From Setaria digitata (Eukaryota > Nematoda > Chromadorea > Rhabditida > Setariidae): a stretch of DNA of 29,971 bases. Location of the stretch: NCBI GenBank assembly GCA_003640385.1, contig RCAB01000645.1, positions 1 to 29,971 on the forward strand, written 5' to 3'. The position numbers were made by a program, and so were the translations under genes. The notes under the pieces were generated by a model that was not told the origin of the DNA, did no database searches, and worked only from the letters and a program-made list of their open reading frames with translations. The stretch's first letter is position 1. The number at the start of each line of letters is the position of its first letter. Below are positions 1 through 10,309 of the stretch, in pieces.

Positions 1-37
1 TTTTTTTTTTTTTTTAATCAGAAAAACAAGCATATAC

Positions 38-1761
38 CATCGGCATAAAATGGTTCGATAATACGTTGCATTGGTGCACCATTAGCACCCCAATTTGGAT
101 GGATCACATTATTGCAGGTACCATCGATGGTACGGTACTTACCGGTAGTACGGTACCTACCAGTAGCACATTCAATTTTGTCCAGCGGACAGTATTTTTG
201 AACATGTTTAAGTACAGCCGGCAAAGTATTGGCCGATTTAATGCCACCACTATAAACAATTTAATTATCATTAATTAGACAAATAAATAAGAATTAAAAA
301 AAAAAAATAAGACTGCAATCTATAAAAAATCAGTGAAAAAAAAAGCTATATATTGTATATAGAAGTATGAATTCATTGAGATGATCATCAAAAATTAAAC
401 AAATTTATTTGTGAATAACTGAATAAAGTAGAACGATTTAATTTTTACTACCATTCTGATAATAATTGTTCTTGCTGTTATTCTAATAACAATATTTGAC
501 AGTCAGTATGATATCTAATATAGCAATAAGATAAAAGTTAAAATATGTTTCTGAACTACATAATACAACGATTTATAATATAGTAAGGGTATTCTAGAAT
601 GAGATTTTTCAATTCTTTATATGAATCCTACTAAAAATTCTTAAAACTATACTGAATAAAATTAATACTTGATCTGAAAAAGAAAAAAAAAGAAAAAAAA
701 AAAGCAAACGAAGAAGAGTTTGATAAGATTTCTGTTTCTGAACTTGATACGGTTGATTATTTCTTCTGACAAAACTATGCTGATAATTATTTTTAATTTG
801 TAAAATTTTTTTAAAGTTTCGATTAACTGATTTTTGATTTAATTTTAAATTTTTAACGTCTTTTTTCCCAAAAAAAAAAAAAATTACTATTTACAAAATT
901 TCAAATTTATTCACAAATTTACCACAATTTTAATTTTTTTTATTCATGCTTTAAATCAGTTACAATATAGAGGATTAAAAATTAAGAAGCAAACTTTTTC
1001 AATTTTTTCGTAGCAACAATTGAAATAAGTGCAGCATGCGATAATTTTTGAATATTTGTTTCAGATTGTGTATGCAAACCCCATAATTTGAATGGTATTT
1101 CTATATCGTCCATTATATCTGTGTTGAATTATTATTTTAAACTTGTATAAATTTTTCATATGCAATTTTAATTTAAATGGACAACTTGAAATTTTACTTT
1201 TGCATAAATTGAATAAACAAAAAAATAATCAAACTTCTGCTTGAGAGTAAAATTGGTTCATGAAAATGTTGCAGCTCATCGATAGCCTGACGTGCATCGT
1301 TCATTGCTTTCGAAAGAATTTCATTAATCGATTCTGAATTGGCAATTCAATTGCAGATATTTCAGATTTTTGAGATATTCGTATTTTTGATCTTATCAAT
1401 AAAGTTATGCTTTAGGTAAATTAGGAATACAGTAATTTACAAGAGTAATCTAAAGCATGTACGGTAATTTTGTCAGCTTTAGATAATGATATGACTTTTA
1501 ATTCATTTCGTTTTTTTTTTTTCCTCTCCTAAAAGCAAAAATTACCACCAAGTAGAATACTTTTCACAGTTTCAGCATAATTTATATGAGGTACTACTAC
1601 TACAAGTTCACAATGTAAACTTCCTGGATATCAAGATGGATTGTTTAGAAACAAAAATTAGCGGAAATAATGCAAGACATACTTTGTTGAATTGCTGTAT
1701 CGCCATATCCAGAATGTGAAATTACTTGTAGTACGATCCAAATGCAAAATCCTATTGTCAT
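38..1761 (-). CDS. Animal haem peroxidase, N-terminal part (five exons, runs off the left edge)
   Basis: Exons on the minus strand are 1761-1683, 1623-1546, 1333-1235, 1118-995 and 249-38, and all junction phases agree, giving about 197 residues. The ATG at 1761 is fixed by an in-frame TAG immediately upstream. Residues 1-20 look like a secretory signal peptide (MTIGFCIWIVLQVISHSGYG). Residues 28-127 form a pro-region with helical stretches such as SINEILSKAMNDA and SHAALISIVATKKL. The catalytic domain begins near residue 146 with CPLDKIEC, then YRTIDGTCNN and HPNWGANGAPMQRIIEPFYADG at 165-198, the standard opening of the animal peroxidase fold. The haem ligands lie beyond the window. The family oxidises substrates with hydrogen peroxide; secreted nematode members act in cuticle cross-linking and host defence. 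The last exon ends at a GTATAT donor. Odd point: a six-residue tandem duplication just before YRTIDG. The last exon is near certain; the first two are less so. Confidence 0.8.
131..166. repeat. 18-bp tandem duplication inside the peroxidase exon
   Basis: Two 18-base units, 131-148 and 149-166, differ at only two positions. On the minus strand they encode TGRYRT followed by TGKYRT, so the duplication is in frame and adds six residues in front of the conserved YRTIDGTCNN motif. The downstream unit contains GTAAGT (142-137, minus), a perfect donor-like sequence inside the exon. A 16-bp perfect palindrome with an ATCGAT core abuts it at 118-133. Confidence 0.85.
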
Positions 1762-1781
1762 CTACAAGTGTCTCTTATTAC

Positions 1782-1784
1782 CTA
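1782..1784 (-). promoter_or_regulatory. Candidate splice or trans-splice acceptor upstream of the peroxidase ATG
   Basis: The minus strand reads ATTTATTAG just before a 20-base leader that ends at the ATG at 1761. Such an AG close to the start codon is what a spliced-leader acceptor looks like in nematodes, but a cis intron with a further 5' non-coding exon is equally possible. No transcript evidence is available. Confidence 0.35.
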
Positions 1785-4700
1785 ATAAATAATTTCAAGA
1801 TGATTAATTTAAAATTCGATCAGGTCTCACGTTCTATGAATGCCTGTAGGGTTCGCACTGAAAATCCTGTACTAAAAAAAAAAAATAAATAAACAACTAC
1901 CAAAAAATGTTGTTTAGGCCAAAAATTTCTAAATTAATTTAATTATGGCATTAGAGCAAAAATAATTTTGATGTAGTCTATGGTAACAATGCGTCTAATA
2001 GTAACTAAATATTAGCGGACAATTTATTAATAAATAGTATTTCAAAATTCATAGCAAAAAAATTCGAATTCAAAAATAAACATGAATAAACGATAATGTG
2101 ATAACCGCAGAATATTTATACAATAAAATAATTAAATTTTTTCGAATCAAAATTACTTGTCCTTTCGAATAAAATATTTATACCATAACAGTGATGGAAA
2201 TAAACTGTAAAAAAAGCGATTAAAGAAACAAATTTTTTGGCAAAGAAATGAAATTGTTAGAGAAGAAAATTAAACCAAATTATCATCAAAATCAAAAATG
2301 AAAAGTTCTTAATTGCAGTCTCAATTACGTAATTACTTGAATGTTTCACTTGAATAGAATAGTGTAAATTAAATTGGAATAAAAGTTAAATAATTTACAT
2401 TAAGACAGAGCAATTCATTATTTTTTTGATAAATTTAATTTAATAAAAACTTAGTTGCATAAATTTAGAAGCAAAACGCATCGCTCATAATGTCCTCATA
2501 ATCAAATCAAATTTTATCAATTAATTTCAAGTATTATGCTTTCATTTGTAACATTCAAAATTAACACTTTAGAGTATTAATTAATAGTACTAAAACTAGT
2601 CCAGAGAGTATTGATCAAAAATTTCTCCTTTGATTTGTTTTTTTCTTTTTTTTTTTTACTATTCAAAAACTTAAAATGGAAATTAAAATTAATAAGCTGA
2701 GAAAGAAGAGAGCAAAAATTTTTTACATTGTCTCGACGATATTGCGATTTCCAGTTATTACTTGTGCTGATATAATTTAACCATACTGTTGACGAAAGAA
2801 TGAGTCTTTAAATACAAATACTAATAACCTGAACAATGAATAGATTTTTTTTTTTTTTGCAATCATTAAAATAAACTTTTGCTATATATTTTACTAGACA
2901 TAGTAAAACAAGTTTTCATATAATTATTTTAGTAAAAATATATAAAATATCTAAAATTATACTGCTTTTTTTTTTGCTCACCAACAAAATTAGAACATTC
3001 CAGTAGTATGTTAATTACATCTCTCAAAAAAAAAAAAAAAAAATGAAAAAGGCTGCAGTTTTTTTCTTCTTTTTTTTTTCAATGCTAATTACATTTCTTT
3101 AAGAAAAAAAATTTCTTTTTTGTCAGAAAAAAATAGTATAAAAAAATAAAAGAAATTTTATTGTTTTGAAATTTCATTTGAACAAAAATTGTAAAAATAT
3201 GCCGAATCGAAAGATATTGCATGCAATAATATAATTTAATTTAGGTTAATATGTCGCAGAATACTGTTTTTTTTTCTCCTTTATTTTTTTTTTCTTTCCT
3301 TTTTTTCTCATTACTATTGTTATTACTAAATTTGCTAGTTTCATTGAAAATTCGTTGAAATAATGATTGTCAAAAAACTTTATGCTTTAATAAAATTTAA
3401 AATGCTTCAGTACTTTTTTTTTTTAAGTTTATAATGAAAAAAAAAAAAGAAAGAAAAAAATACTGTCGTATAATGTCAGTGCTATCGTATATAATTATTA
3501 ACTGAATTAAGTAATCTAAAAAATATCAATCTAAAAAATGGTATCAGTTTTTCATCATTTAAAATTTTCAAATATTTGTAAAATAATTATTAAAGATTGA
3601 ATGTTTCATCTGCTAACAGTACTACTTTCATAAAATTATACTGATATTCTGGTATCATGCTATCATCGCAATGATTTCACACTGATAGCATTATAGTAAA
3701 ATAACGATTAGTCTTATGCACTTCAAAATTTCTTCGAAATTACACATGCTTATTTGTTAATTGTAAACTAATAATTTTAACTTATATATAACGTTTCAGT
3801 TATTTTGCATAAGATTTTTCCAGTACAAAGTTATATCACAGTAAAAATCATCGCAGTGATAACATGCCATTGCTATCGCTTATATTATTAATATTGCTAA
3901 AAACTCGAAGTTTATTGAAAAAGAAAAACTTGATGCTTGATCATTTTCATCATTTGATATATTTTTAATGTAGTTTTGTAAAAAGAAAAAAAAAAATTCG
4001 CTATTACTACGAAATCATTGTGTTGATAAAATGTTAGGCGGAAAAATGAAACAATAAATTATTGTAAAATATAGTAAAATTAAAAGCGTGTAAATTTCAT
4101 GGCTACAAAAAAATTAAGAAAAAAGAAAAAAAAACGGAGAAGGGAGTAGAAAAAAAAAGAGAGGAGAAGCAAAAGTAAAACAAAATCAAAAGGGAAAGAT
4201 GAAGAAGAAATGAGAAAAAAAGAAATTTTCAAGAATATAATTTACATCTTATGGCCTACTTATCAAAATGACAAGAATTAAACAGGAAATTAAAATGATA
4301 TAAATAGTTTGAAAATTTGTCAATTTTTTAATCGAAATTAATGGATTGGAAACAAAATAATTTTATATCATTCACTTCATCAGAATGATGACGAATGAAA
4401 TTCATAGAAGAAGGAAGCAAAAAAATGAGAGAAAATAGACGAATGGATCGGATCATTTCATGCAATTTTAATGAAATAATTAGAAATTACATAAAATCGA
4501 AAAGAAAAAAAAGATTTAAATGATATGATAGAATAATAATTGTTTTTTTTTCTTTTTGCTTTAGAATACTAATTATTTCCTTGAAGTATTTCAAAGCAAT
4601 TACTAAACACGTCTCCTGATGTCATCAATTTGGAGAAGCATACAAAATTTGATGTTATCATAAAAAATAATATTTGGAAAAAAAAAATAACTTCCAATTA

Positions 4701-4791
4701 GTTCTTGCATCATCATGAAAAGTTGATGAAAAAGTTAGCAAATTTCTTGAGAAAGTTTTTGAATCATTTTGTAGGAATTGTAACAAACGAC

Positions 4792-4823
<32 letters not shown>

Positions 4824-5448
4824 TGATAACTATCAATGATAGTGAAATTTTTATTGAGCGATGATTTTTTTTTTCCTTTTTTCAACTCTTTATATTGATT
4901 CAAAAAACTAACTGATAGTGTACCTATTTTTGTATTGTTACTATATTTTGAAATTCAATTAATAAAACGAATTTTAATTTTTTTTTTTTGTTATATTAAG
5001 GATATTAAAAAAAAAAAAAAAAAGACAAAAAAGTTAAGATTGTTGGGAAATGCTAAATTGATTAATTGCTAGTTCTTATCCATACAATGAAAAATACTTG
5101 TTACAAGTTGTTTTTGAAATTATATCAAAAAGATTCTGAATTTTTTTCTTTTTTTTTTGAACACTATTCAACTATTCAATATATTCATTTGATTTGCTAT
5201 ATCAATTAAAAGTTTCCCATGCATACAATGCAATATTTTTTTGTTTTTTTTTTCATTGTTTCGAATTGAAATTGCAAAACTTATTTATCACGTGCAAGCA
5301 ACTAAAGATTTTACAATCTAATATCGCAATTTCATTACATTAATACCACACCAGAAATCATTATAAAATTCATCTTATATAGCATTATTAAGCATATGAT
5401 TTTTCTTATTAAATGATTTTTTTTTTTTTTGGATACAATTATTAATTA
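1785..5448. other. Gene-poor intergenic stretch
   Basis: I see no exon with supported splice sites and no recognisable protein on either strand. The stretch is dominated by A and T homopolymers and purine tracts (for example 4101-4220) and includes a T19 run at 4802-4820. The 81-codon open frame at 4658-4903 (minus) is lysine and phenylalanine low complexity and not credible. It should contain the promoter of the peroxidase gene, but no element can be named. Confidence 0.6.
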
Positions 5449-5745
5449 AATGATCAGCAGTACTGTGAAATGATGATCACTTCATCATAAATTGATCAGT
5501 AGCGCATTCATTATCATGTTCAATTAATCCAATGTAATGACTAGGAATGCATCTATTATTATGACCAATTATAGTTATTGACAAAGCATCCATTATCAGA
5601 AATCATTAAAATGATTAGCGGCATATTCATAATATCATTTTAGTGTTACGACCATTAGTACATTTACTATCACGATTAGCAGCACATTTCCTATATCGAT
5701 CACTTTGTTATAATAATTGGCAATATTACGATTATTATAATTTGA
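5449..5745. repeat. Degenerate short repeat array behind the deacetylase gene
   Basis: At least six to seven loose copies of a motif like GATTAGCAGCACATTCATTATCA recur at about 5451, 5492, 5537, 5578, 5611, 5648 and 5672, spaced 24 to 45 bases. The best shared blocks are GATCAG/GATTAG followed by GCACATT or GCATCTATT and then a TATCA-type end. The copies are diverged, so this is an old array. It sits just past the stop codon of the deacetylase, where the 3' UTR or terminator region would be. Confidence 0.5.
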
Positions 5746-5754
5746 TAAAGATTA

Positions 5755-8700
5755 TCATTCTTTATTGGTTTGCAGCATGTGATACCGATGAGCTGCTTGA
5801 CGATATGCATACATATCAATAATCAAATATGTACCGTTATTATCATTAATGCATTCACGCATACTATTATAAAAGAATAATGTTGTCGGAATTGATTTCA
5901 GGAATGCCTCACCACGACGACTTGGATGCCATAATAACTGTTCCAGAAATTGTTCGTCTGTTAATTCATCAGTTGGATGATTGTAGTCATATTGCTAAAT
6001 GTTGATAATGATAAAATGATTTGAAGAAATTATTAAACGTATGCTAATGATATGGTGATAAGAATTTTAACATAACACAACTGATAAAAATGTTATTTTA
6101 ATGATAAAATATTCAAGTTTAGCTATTTTTTGTCATAATATATCAATGAAATTATTTTATACATTACTTTTATGTATTCATCAATTTTTTCCTTCGCAAT
6201 GATAATATCATTCGAAGACATTCCACTTATCCAGTCACGTGTTCGTGCCACTTTTAATTCCTGTATTTCATTCCATAATTTACGAAAATTGTCACCAAGA
6301 AAAATTTTCACACTTGATGGTGCATATTTTGGAAAACCATGCATAACCTGTAAATTCAGTTATCATTTCCTTCAACATAAAAATTGATTTGAAATATAAC
6401 GAAATTTTAATTTTTGCATTTTTTTTCCAACTAATATGTTATAGCTGTTTTGCTGATCAAAGTTACAGATTATTTGATGCAAAAATTTTGGCACCTTTAT
6501 CCAAATATATAAAACAAATAGAGAAAAGGAGGTTTAAAAAAAAAAAAGAAAACCTAATTTAAAATTTAGATTAGTCAAATTATACTGTAAAGAAAAAAAG
6601 AAAAAATTTCATGTTTTCAAAAATTTGTAAAAATCCAAAATGATAAAATAGAAAGATGAATTGATCAGTTTAAATAATTAACCTGCATATTTTGCAATTT
6701 CTCCAAATGATTTGCAATATTTTTCCAATGTTTTGAATGGTAGCACAAACTGTTCCATAGTGTTTCCGTCATGCATGCATTAATTTGTTTAGGATGTTTC
6801 AATTTTGGCAATTTCATTCGCTGGAAATTTTTATTTTTTATTTTTTAATGTCACAATAGAAAAATGACAATGTTAAATTAACAACGTTGATACTTTTATT
6901 AATTGGGAAGAATTTTTGACCAATTTCAGTTAAATTTTAGTCGAATTGTTTTTTTTTCGCCTTATCATTTTTAATATTTAAAAATAGCGAATAAATTTGA
7001 TTGAGATGATTGAATAATATTATTCCCAGGAAATTAAATAATTCAATAAAAAGAGATAAGAGATAAGAGATTTTTCATCAGCAAAAAAAAAAAGTAAACT
7101 GATAATGCACATGTGCTTGGCAGCTTTTAATTTTGAAATTACTCCAAAATTGTTCAACCTCTTACTATCGCATATCAATTTAAACAGATATAATTCATAA
7201 TATCTTTTAAGAGTTTTGCATTGGATTTAATAATTTAGTGTTAGCAGTGATAACTTCATATCATTTATCAGTAATGATTTTGCATCTTTAGCAGATATTC
7301 AAAAATCATACTCGTAAACCTCGTACAGCCATAGATGCACATTCAGTGTAGCTTCCAGAAAAATAACCACCTTCTAATATAGCCAACACTTTGTTAGGCC
7401 ATAAATTATCAAGAATTCTCATAATATGCCCATATCTGTAGTAATTTCATTACTACAAGGCAAATAGTAACTGTTTTAAAAAAATAAATAATCACAATGA
7501 AGAAAACAGCATTAGAAAGTAAATAAATGTTGCAAAACAGAAAACTATTACAAAGTGAAAAAGTTTTTTTTTCGAATTTTTGATCCTTTTTTTTGGAAGA
7601 ATAAATTATATGTCTGAATAAAATTTGATGAAATTCAGAATTTATCAGTGACCATTATTTCTGAGAATCAAATTCAAATCTTAAAATTAAGTCTATTCAA
7701 AGAAAAAGAAAGAAAATTTCAACAAACCCGTGAGCTTTAATACCTTGTCCATGCTCTAATAAATCATCATAATATGCGCTATCAAATCCAAGCGCAACAA
7801 GCACCAATTCAGGTTGATATTCTAAAGCGATTGGTAATACAAGATGTTGCAATGCACCAATATAATCACCTTCCGTGTTCATTGCACAATTTAACGGTAT
7901 AGATATGATATTACCTGATAATATTACAAAGCATTTAGTTAAATATCTTGAATTCATAAAAAGATCAAATGATTGGTATATTTAATTGCTTTTCTGTAAT
8001 TAATTTCAAATGAAATCTCTTTTTACATATTTCAAAATTTTAATTTATCAATGAAAAGCATTGATTGCGTTTATGCTTTCAATATAATTCTCATATGATC
8101 GTTATACGTTCTATTCAGTTTTCATATGCTCTCTGCATTTTTGTTTTGGTTTTTTATTAATATGTAATTTTTCTCTTGGCAACAATTTAAATAATTTGTC
8201 TGATATCTCTAATTTGTCTTTTAAAAAAAAAAATTAATTCTTGAAAAAACTGTTGAAAAATGTTGATTTAAATATATTATCATATATTTTAAGCACTTTG
8301 TTTCTAATGATTGACCATTTCTTTCCAACCACTTAATAAGAATATATTTTCTTTAATTGTTATCGAACTATTCTTAATTACAGCAGCGTTATGGAAGAAA
8401 CTGCTACACTTTTTGTACGATTACCGTATTTATTATCGTAATCATATTCTTCCTCATATGGCCAGAATGCTCCGTAATGATAAGCATGAAAATTAACATA
8501 TAAAAACTGATTATCGCCTTTAAATGAATGATACAAACCATTGCCACAATGGTAATCTAAGTCTACCACAAGAATCTGCAAGATATTATTTGTTAATTAA
8601 CTCTACAAAACATTAATATTAATTAAGAGAATATTACCACTCATTTCTTTAATCAACTTTTCCTTAATTTGCATAATTGACTGTCATAACTTTGAATTAG

Positions 8701-10293
8701 TTGGAGCATTTAAATTTAAAAATTTAATCAACACCTAATATCCAGCATTTAATTATTTCATTTTACAAAAAAAAAGTGCCATTTATATTCAATGTTTCAG
8801 CTTTTATTTAGCAGTTAAGATTTAGTTTAATTAAAAAGCATTTTTGGTTATATTTTTCATTTTTCAATTTTGTTATGTTTTAATCGTAAGCCTATATTTG
8901 TTGCTACCTATGATGCATGAAAATTTTTGCGACTAATTGATTAGGAAAAAAAAGTAATTGCTGGGAAGTTCGAACTTTCAAAATAAATGTATCACTTAAA
9001 ATAGTTTAATTAGTTAGTGAAATAAATAAAATTTTGTTCAAAAACAATAACAAGAAAAAAAAATCTTATCTTATTGATGTCACATTTTTTAACGGCATAT
9101 TTCGCACCAATTGCGATATTGTTGAAAATACAAAATCCCTGCGGAAATTTTCCATATGAATGATGCCCTGGTGGTCGTACAATTGCAAATCCGTTACCAA
9201 TCCTTTTAAAATTTGCTCGATACAATCATATTTAATTGCTTACTTGTTCTTAGCTTCCCGATAACTGTGTAATTTCAAATAATTACCGGAAAAGAAACAG
9301 AAACAAAAATGGAAAGTCAGTAGAAACTTATGACAATATATATATATATATAAAATTGCACTAATTTTCATACATATATATATGAAAAATTTTAAAGTAA
9401 ATAAGTGTAATTTTGATACACCATTTAAACAAATGAAAATTAATGAATATAAATTTAGGCAAAAAATTATCATTAAATTCAATTCATGACCAAAGTGTAT
9501 ATGAACAATATTAATTGAAAATTTCAATTGAAAGTTATGCATTTTCCATAAAATTTGCATCAATTATATTGAGCAATCATTTGGTTGATTAAATTAATGA
9601 TCAGTTTAAATCGAAAAATTTACAGTAATAACTTATTAAAAAAAAAAAAAGCCACACCTGCATTCAATATTAGCCCTAATGAAATCAATAACCCCACCAA
9701 CAGCAAGCCGTGCAATACGGATACTTTCTGGACATAGCCACAGTAATTCATGTCCCTTACAGTAATCCTCCATTTCTTCTACCGTTTTCATCTCTTCAAG
9801 TTCCCTGATCAGTTCATATGGATGATTCAAACAAAGCTCCCAATCATTTGCTAATCGAACTTCGATCTGTTAAAATATTTAGTTTGTCTTGTGACCAACA
9901 AATAAAAAGGCTGATGATTTCCTGGAAATTAGTTACTTAAATAATTCCCAAAACCAATAAAAAAAAAAAATATCGTATGATTATCTAAATTTCAGATCGC
10001 ATCGAAATATGCACAGTGTTAATAATTTTGCAAAAATACTAAAATCTGTAAATTTCAAATTACACTATCAATTTGATGTTAAGTTTTTCATCCTATAAAA
10101 GTTAATAAAAGAACAATTTTAGAAATGAGAAATCATTCCGCTAACAAACTTTTGTTGCATCATCAAGTAAGCCATCATTTTTCAGTCTAGAATGAATTAG
10201 GAAAGCTCGTTCTGGACGTTCCTGCGTTTTTCCACTTGGATCATATGGATTTGCATGCATTTGCATGATGTCATCATAAACATAGCCAAACAT
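5755..10293 (-). CDS. Class II histone deacetylase (nine exons, about 506 aa)
   Basis: Exons (minus): 10293-10150, 9866-9658, 9202-9070, 8575-8410, 7914-7728, 7435-7312, 6820-6683, 6347-6168 and 5994-5755. The product removes acetyl groups from lysines of histones or other proteins using a catalytic zinc. It opens with [13 protein letters not shown] and [13 protein letters not shown], as HDAC domains do. The active-site motif VRPPGHH is at 126-132. Zinc ligands are predicted as D169 and H171 in DLDYHCGNG, and D262 in [11 protein letters not shown]304 in LEGGY is the transition-state tyrosine, which argues for an active enzyme rather than the class IIa type with His. [19 protein letters not shown] and HYGAFWP look like class IIb (HDAC6/HDAC10), but only one domain is present. 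Residues from about 325 to 506 form an extension I do not recognise. Odd points: Cys replaces the second His of DxHHGNG, and exon 3 lacks a GT donor. Confident of family, not of orthologue. Confidence 0.93.
5761..5766 (-). terminator. Candidate poly(A) signal overlapping the deacetylase C-terminal codons
   Basis: AATAAA on the minus strand lies inside the codons for the third- and second-from-last residues (Asn-Lys), four bases before the codon that precedes the TGA at 5757-5755. If used, the 3' UTR would be nearly absent. It may simply be coding sequence, with the true signal elsewhere. Confidence 0.3.
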
Positions 10294-10306
10294 AATTGTT
10301 ATTATC

Positions 10307-10309
10307 CTA
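10307..10309 (-). promoter_or_regulatory. Candidate trans-splice or 5' UTR acceptor of the deacetylase
   Basis: The minus strand shows an AT-rich tract ending in TTTATAG, 14 bases before the ATG at 10293. The short leader after it has no in-frame stop, so an upstream coding exon cannot be excluded. The ATG is preferred because MFGYVYDD places the conserved VYDD motif at the usual distance from the start of the domain. Confidence 0.4.

Noticed and set aside
1692..1892. 66-codon plus-strand frame over the first peroxidase exon
   Set aside because: It is antisense to the signal-peptide exon, which has a fixed start, good donor and consistent phase.
4658..4903. 81-codon minus-strand frame with poly-Lys
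   Set aside because: Made by T-homopolymers; no splice signals in register and no motif.
6172..6387. 71-codon plus-strand frame
   Set aside because: Antisense shadow of deacetylase exon 8 (6347-6168), whose protein and splice sites are well supported.
8311..8496. 61-codon plus-strand frame
   Set aside because: Antisense shadow of deacetylase exon 4 with the zinc-site motif.
8950..8990. TTCGAA-containing segment resembling a tRNA T-loop
   Set aside because: No acceptor stem, anticodon arm or B-box context could be matched around it.
9240..9563. 107-codon minus-strand frame between deacetylase exons 2 and 3
   Set aside because: It lies wholly in an intron, is Phe/Ile/Leu/Tyr low complexity, contains a TA microsatellite and interrupts no homology.
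5755..10293. Deacetylase as a pseudogene because of the missing donor and Cys substitution
   Set aside because: All nine exons keep frame without internal stops, and the key zinc and tyrosine residues are intact, so decay is unlikely; an unusual junction or a base error is simpler.
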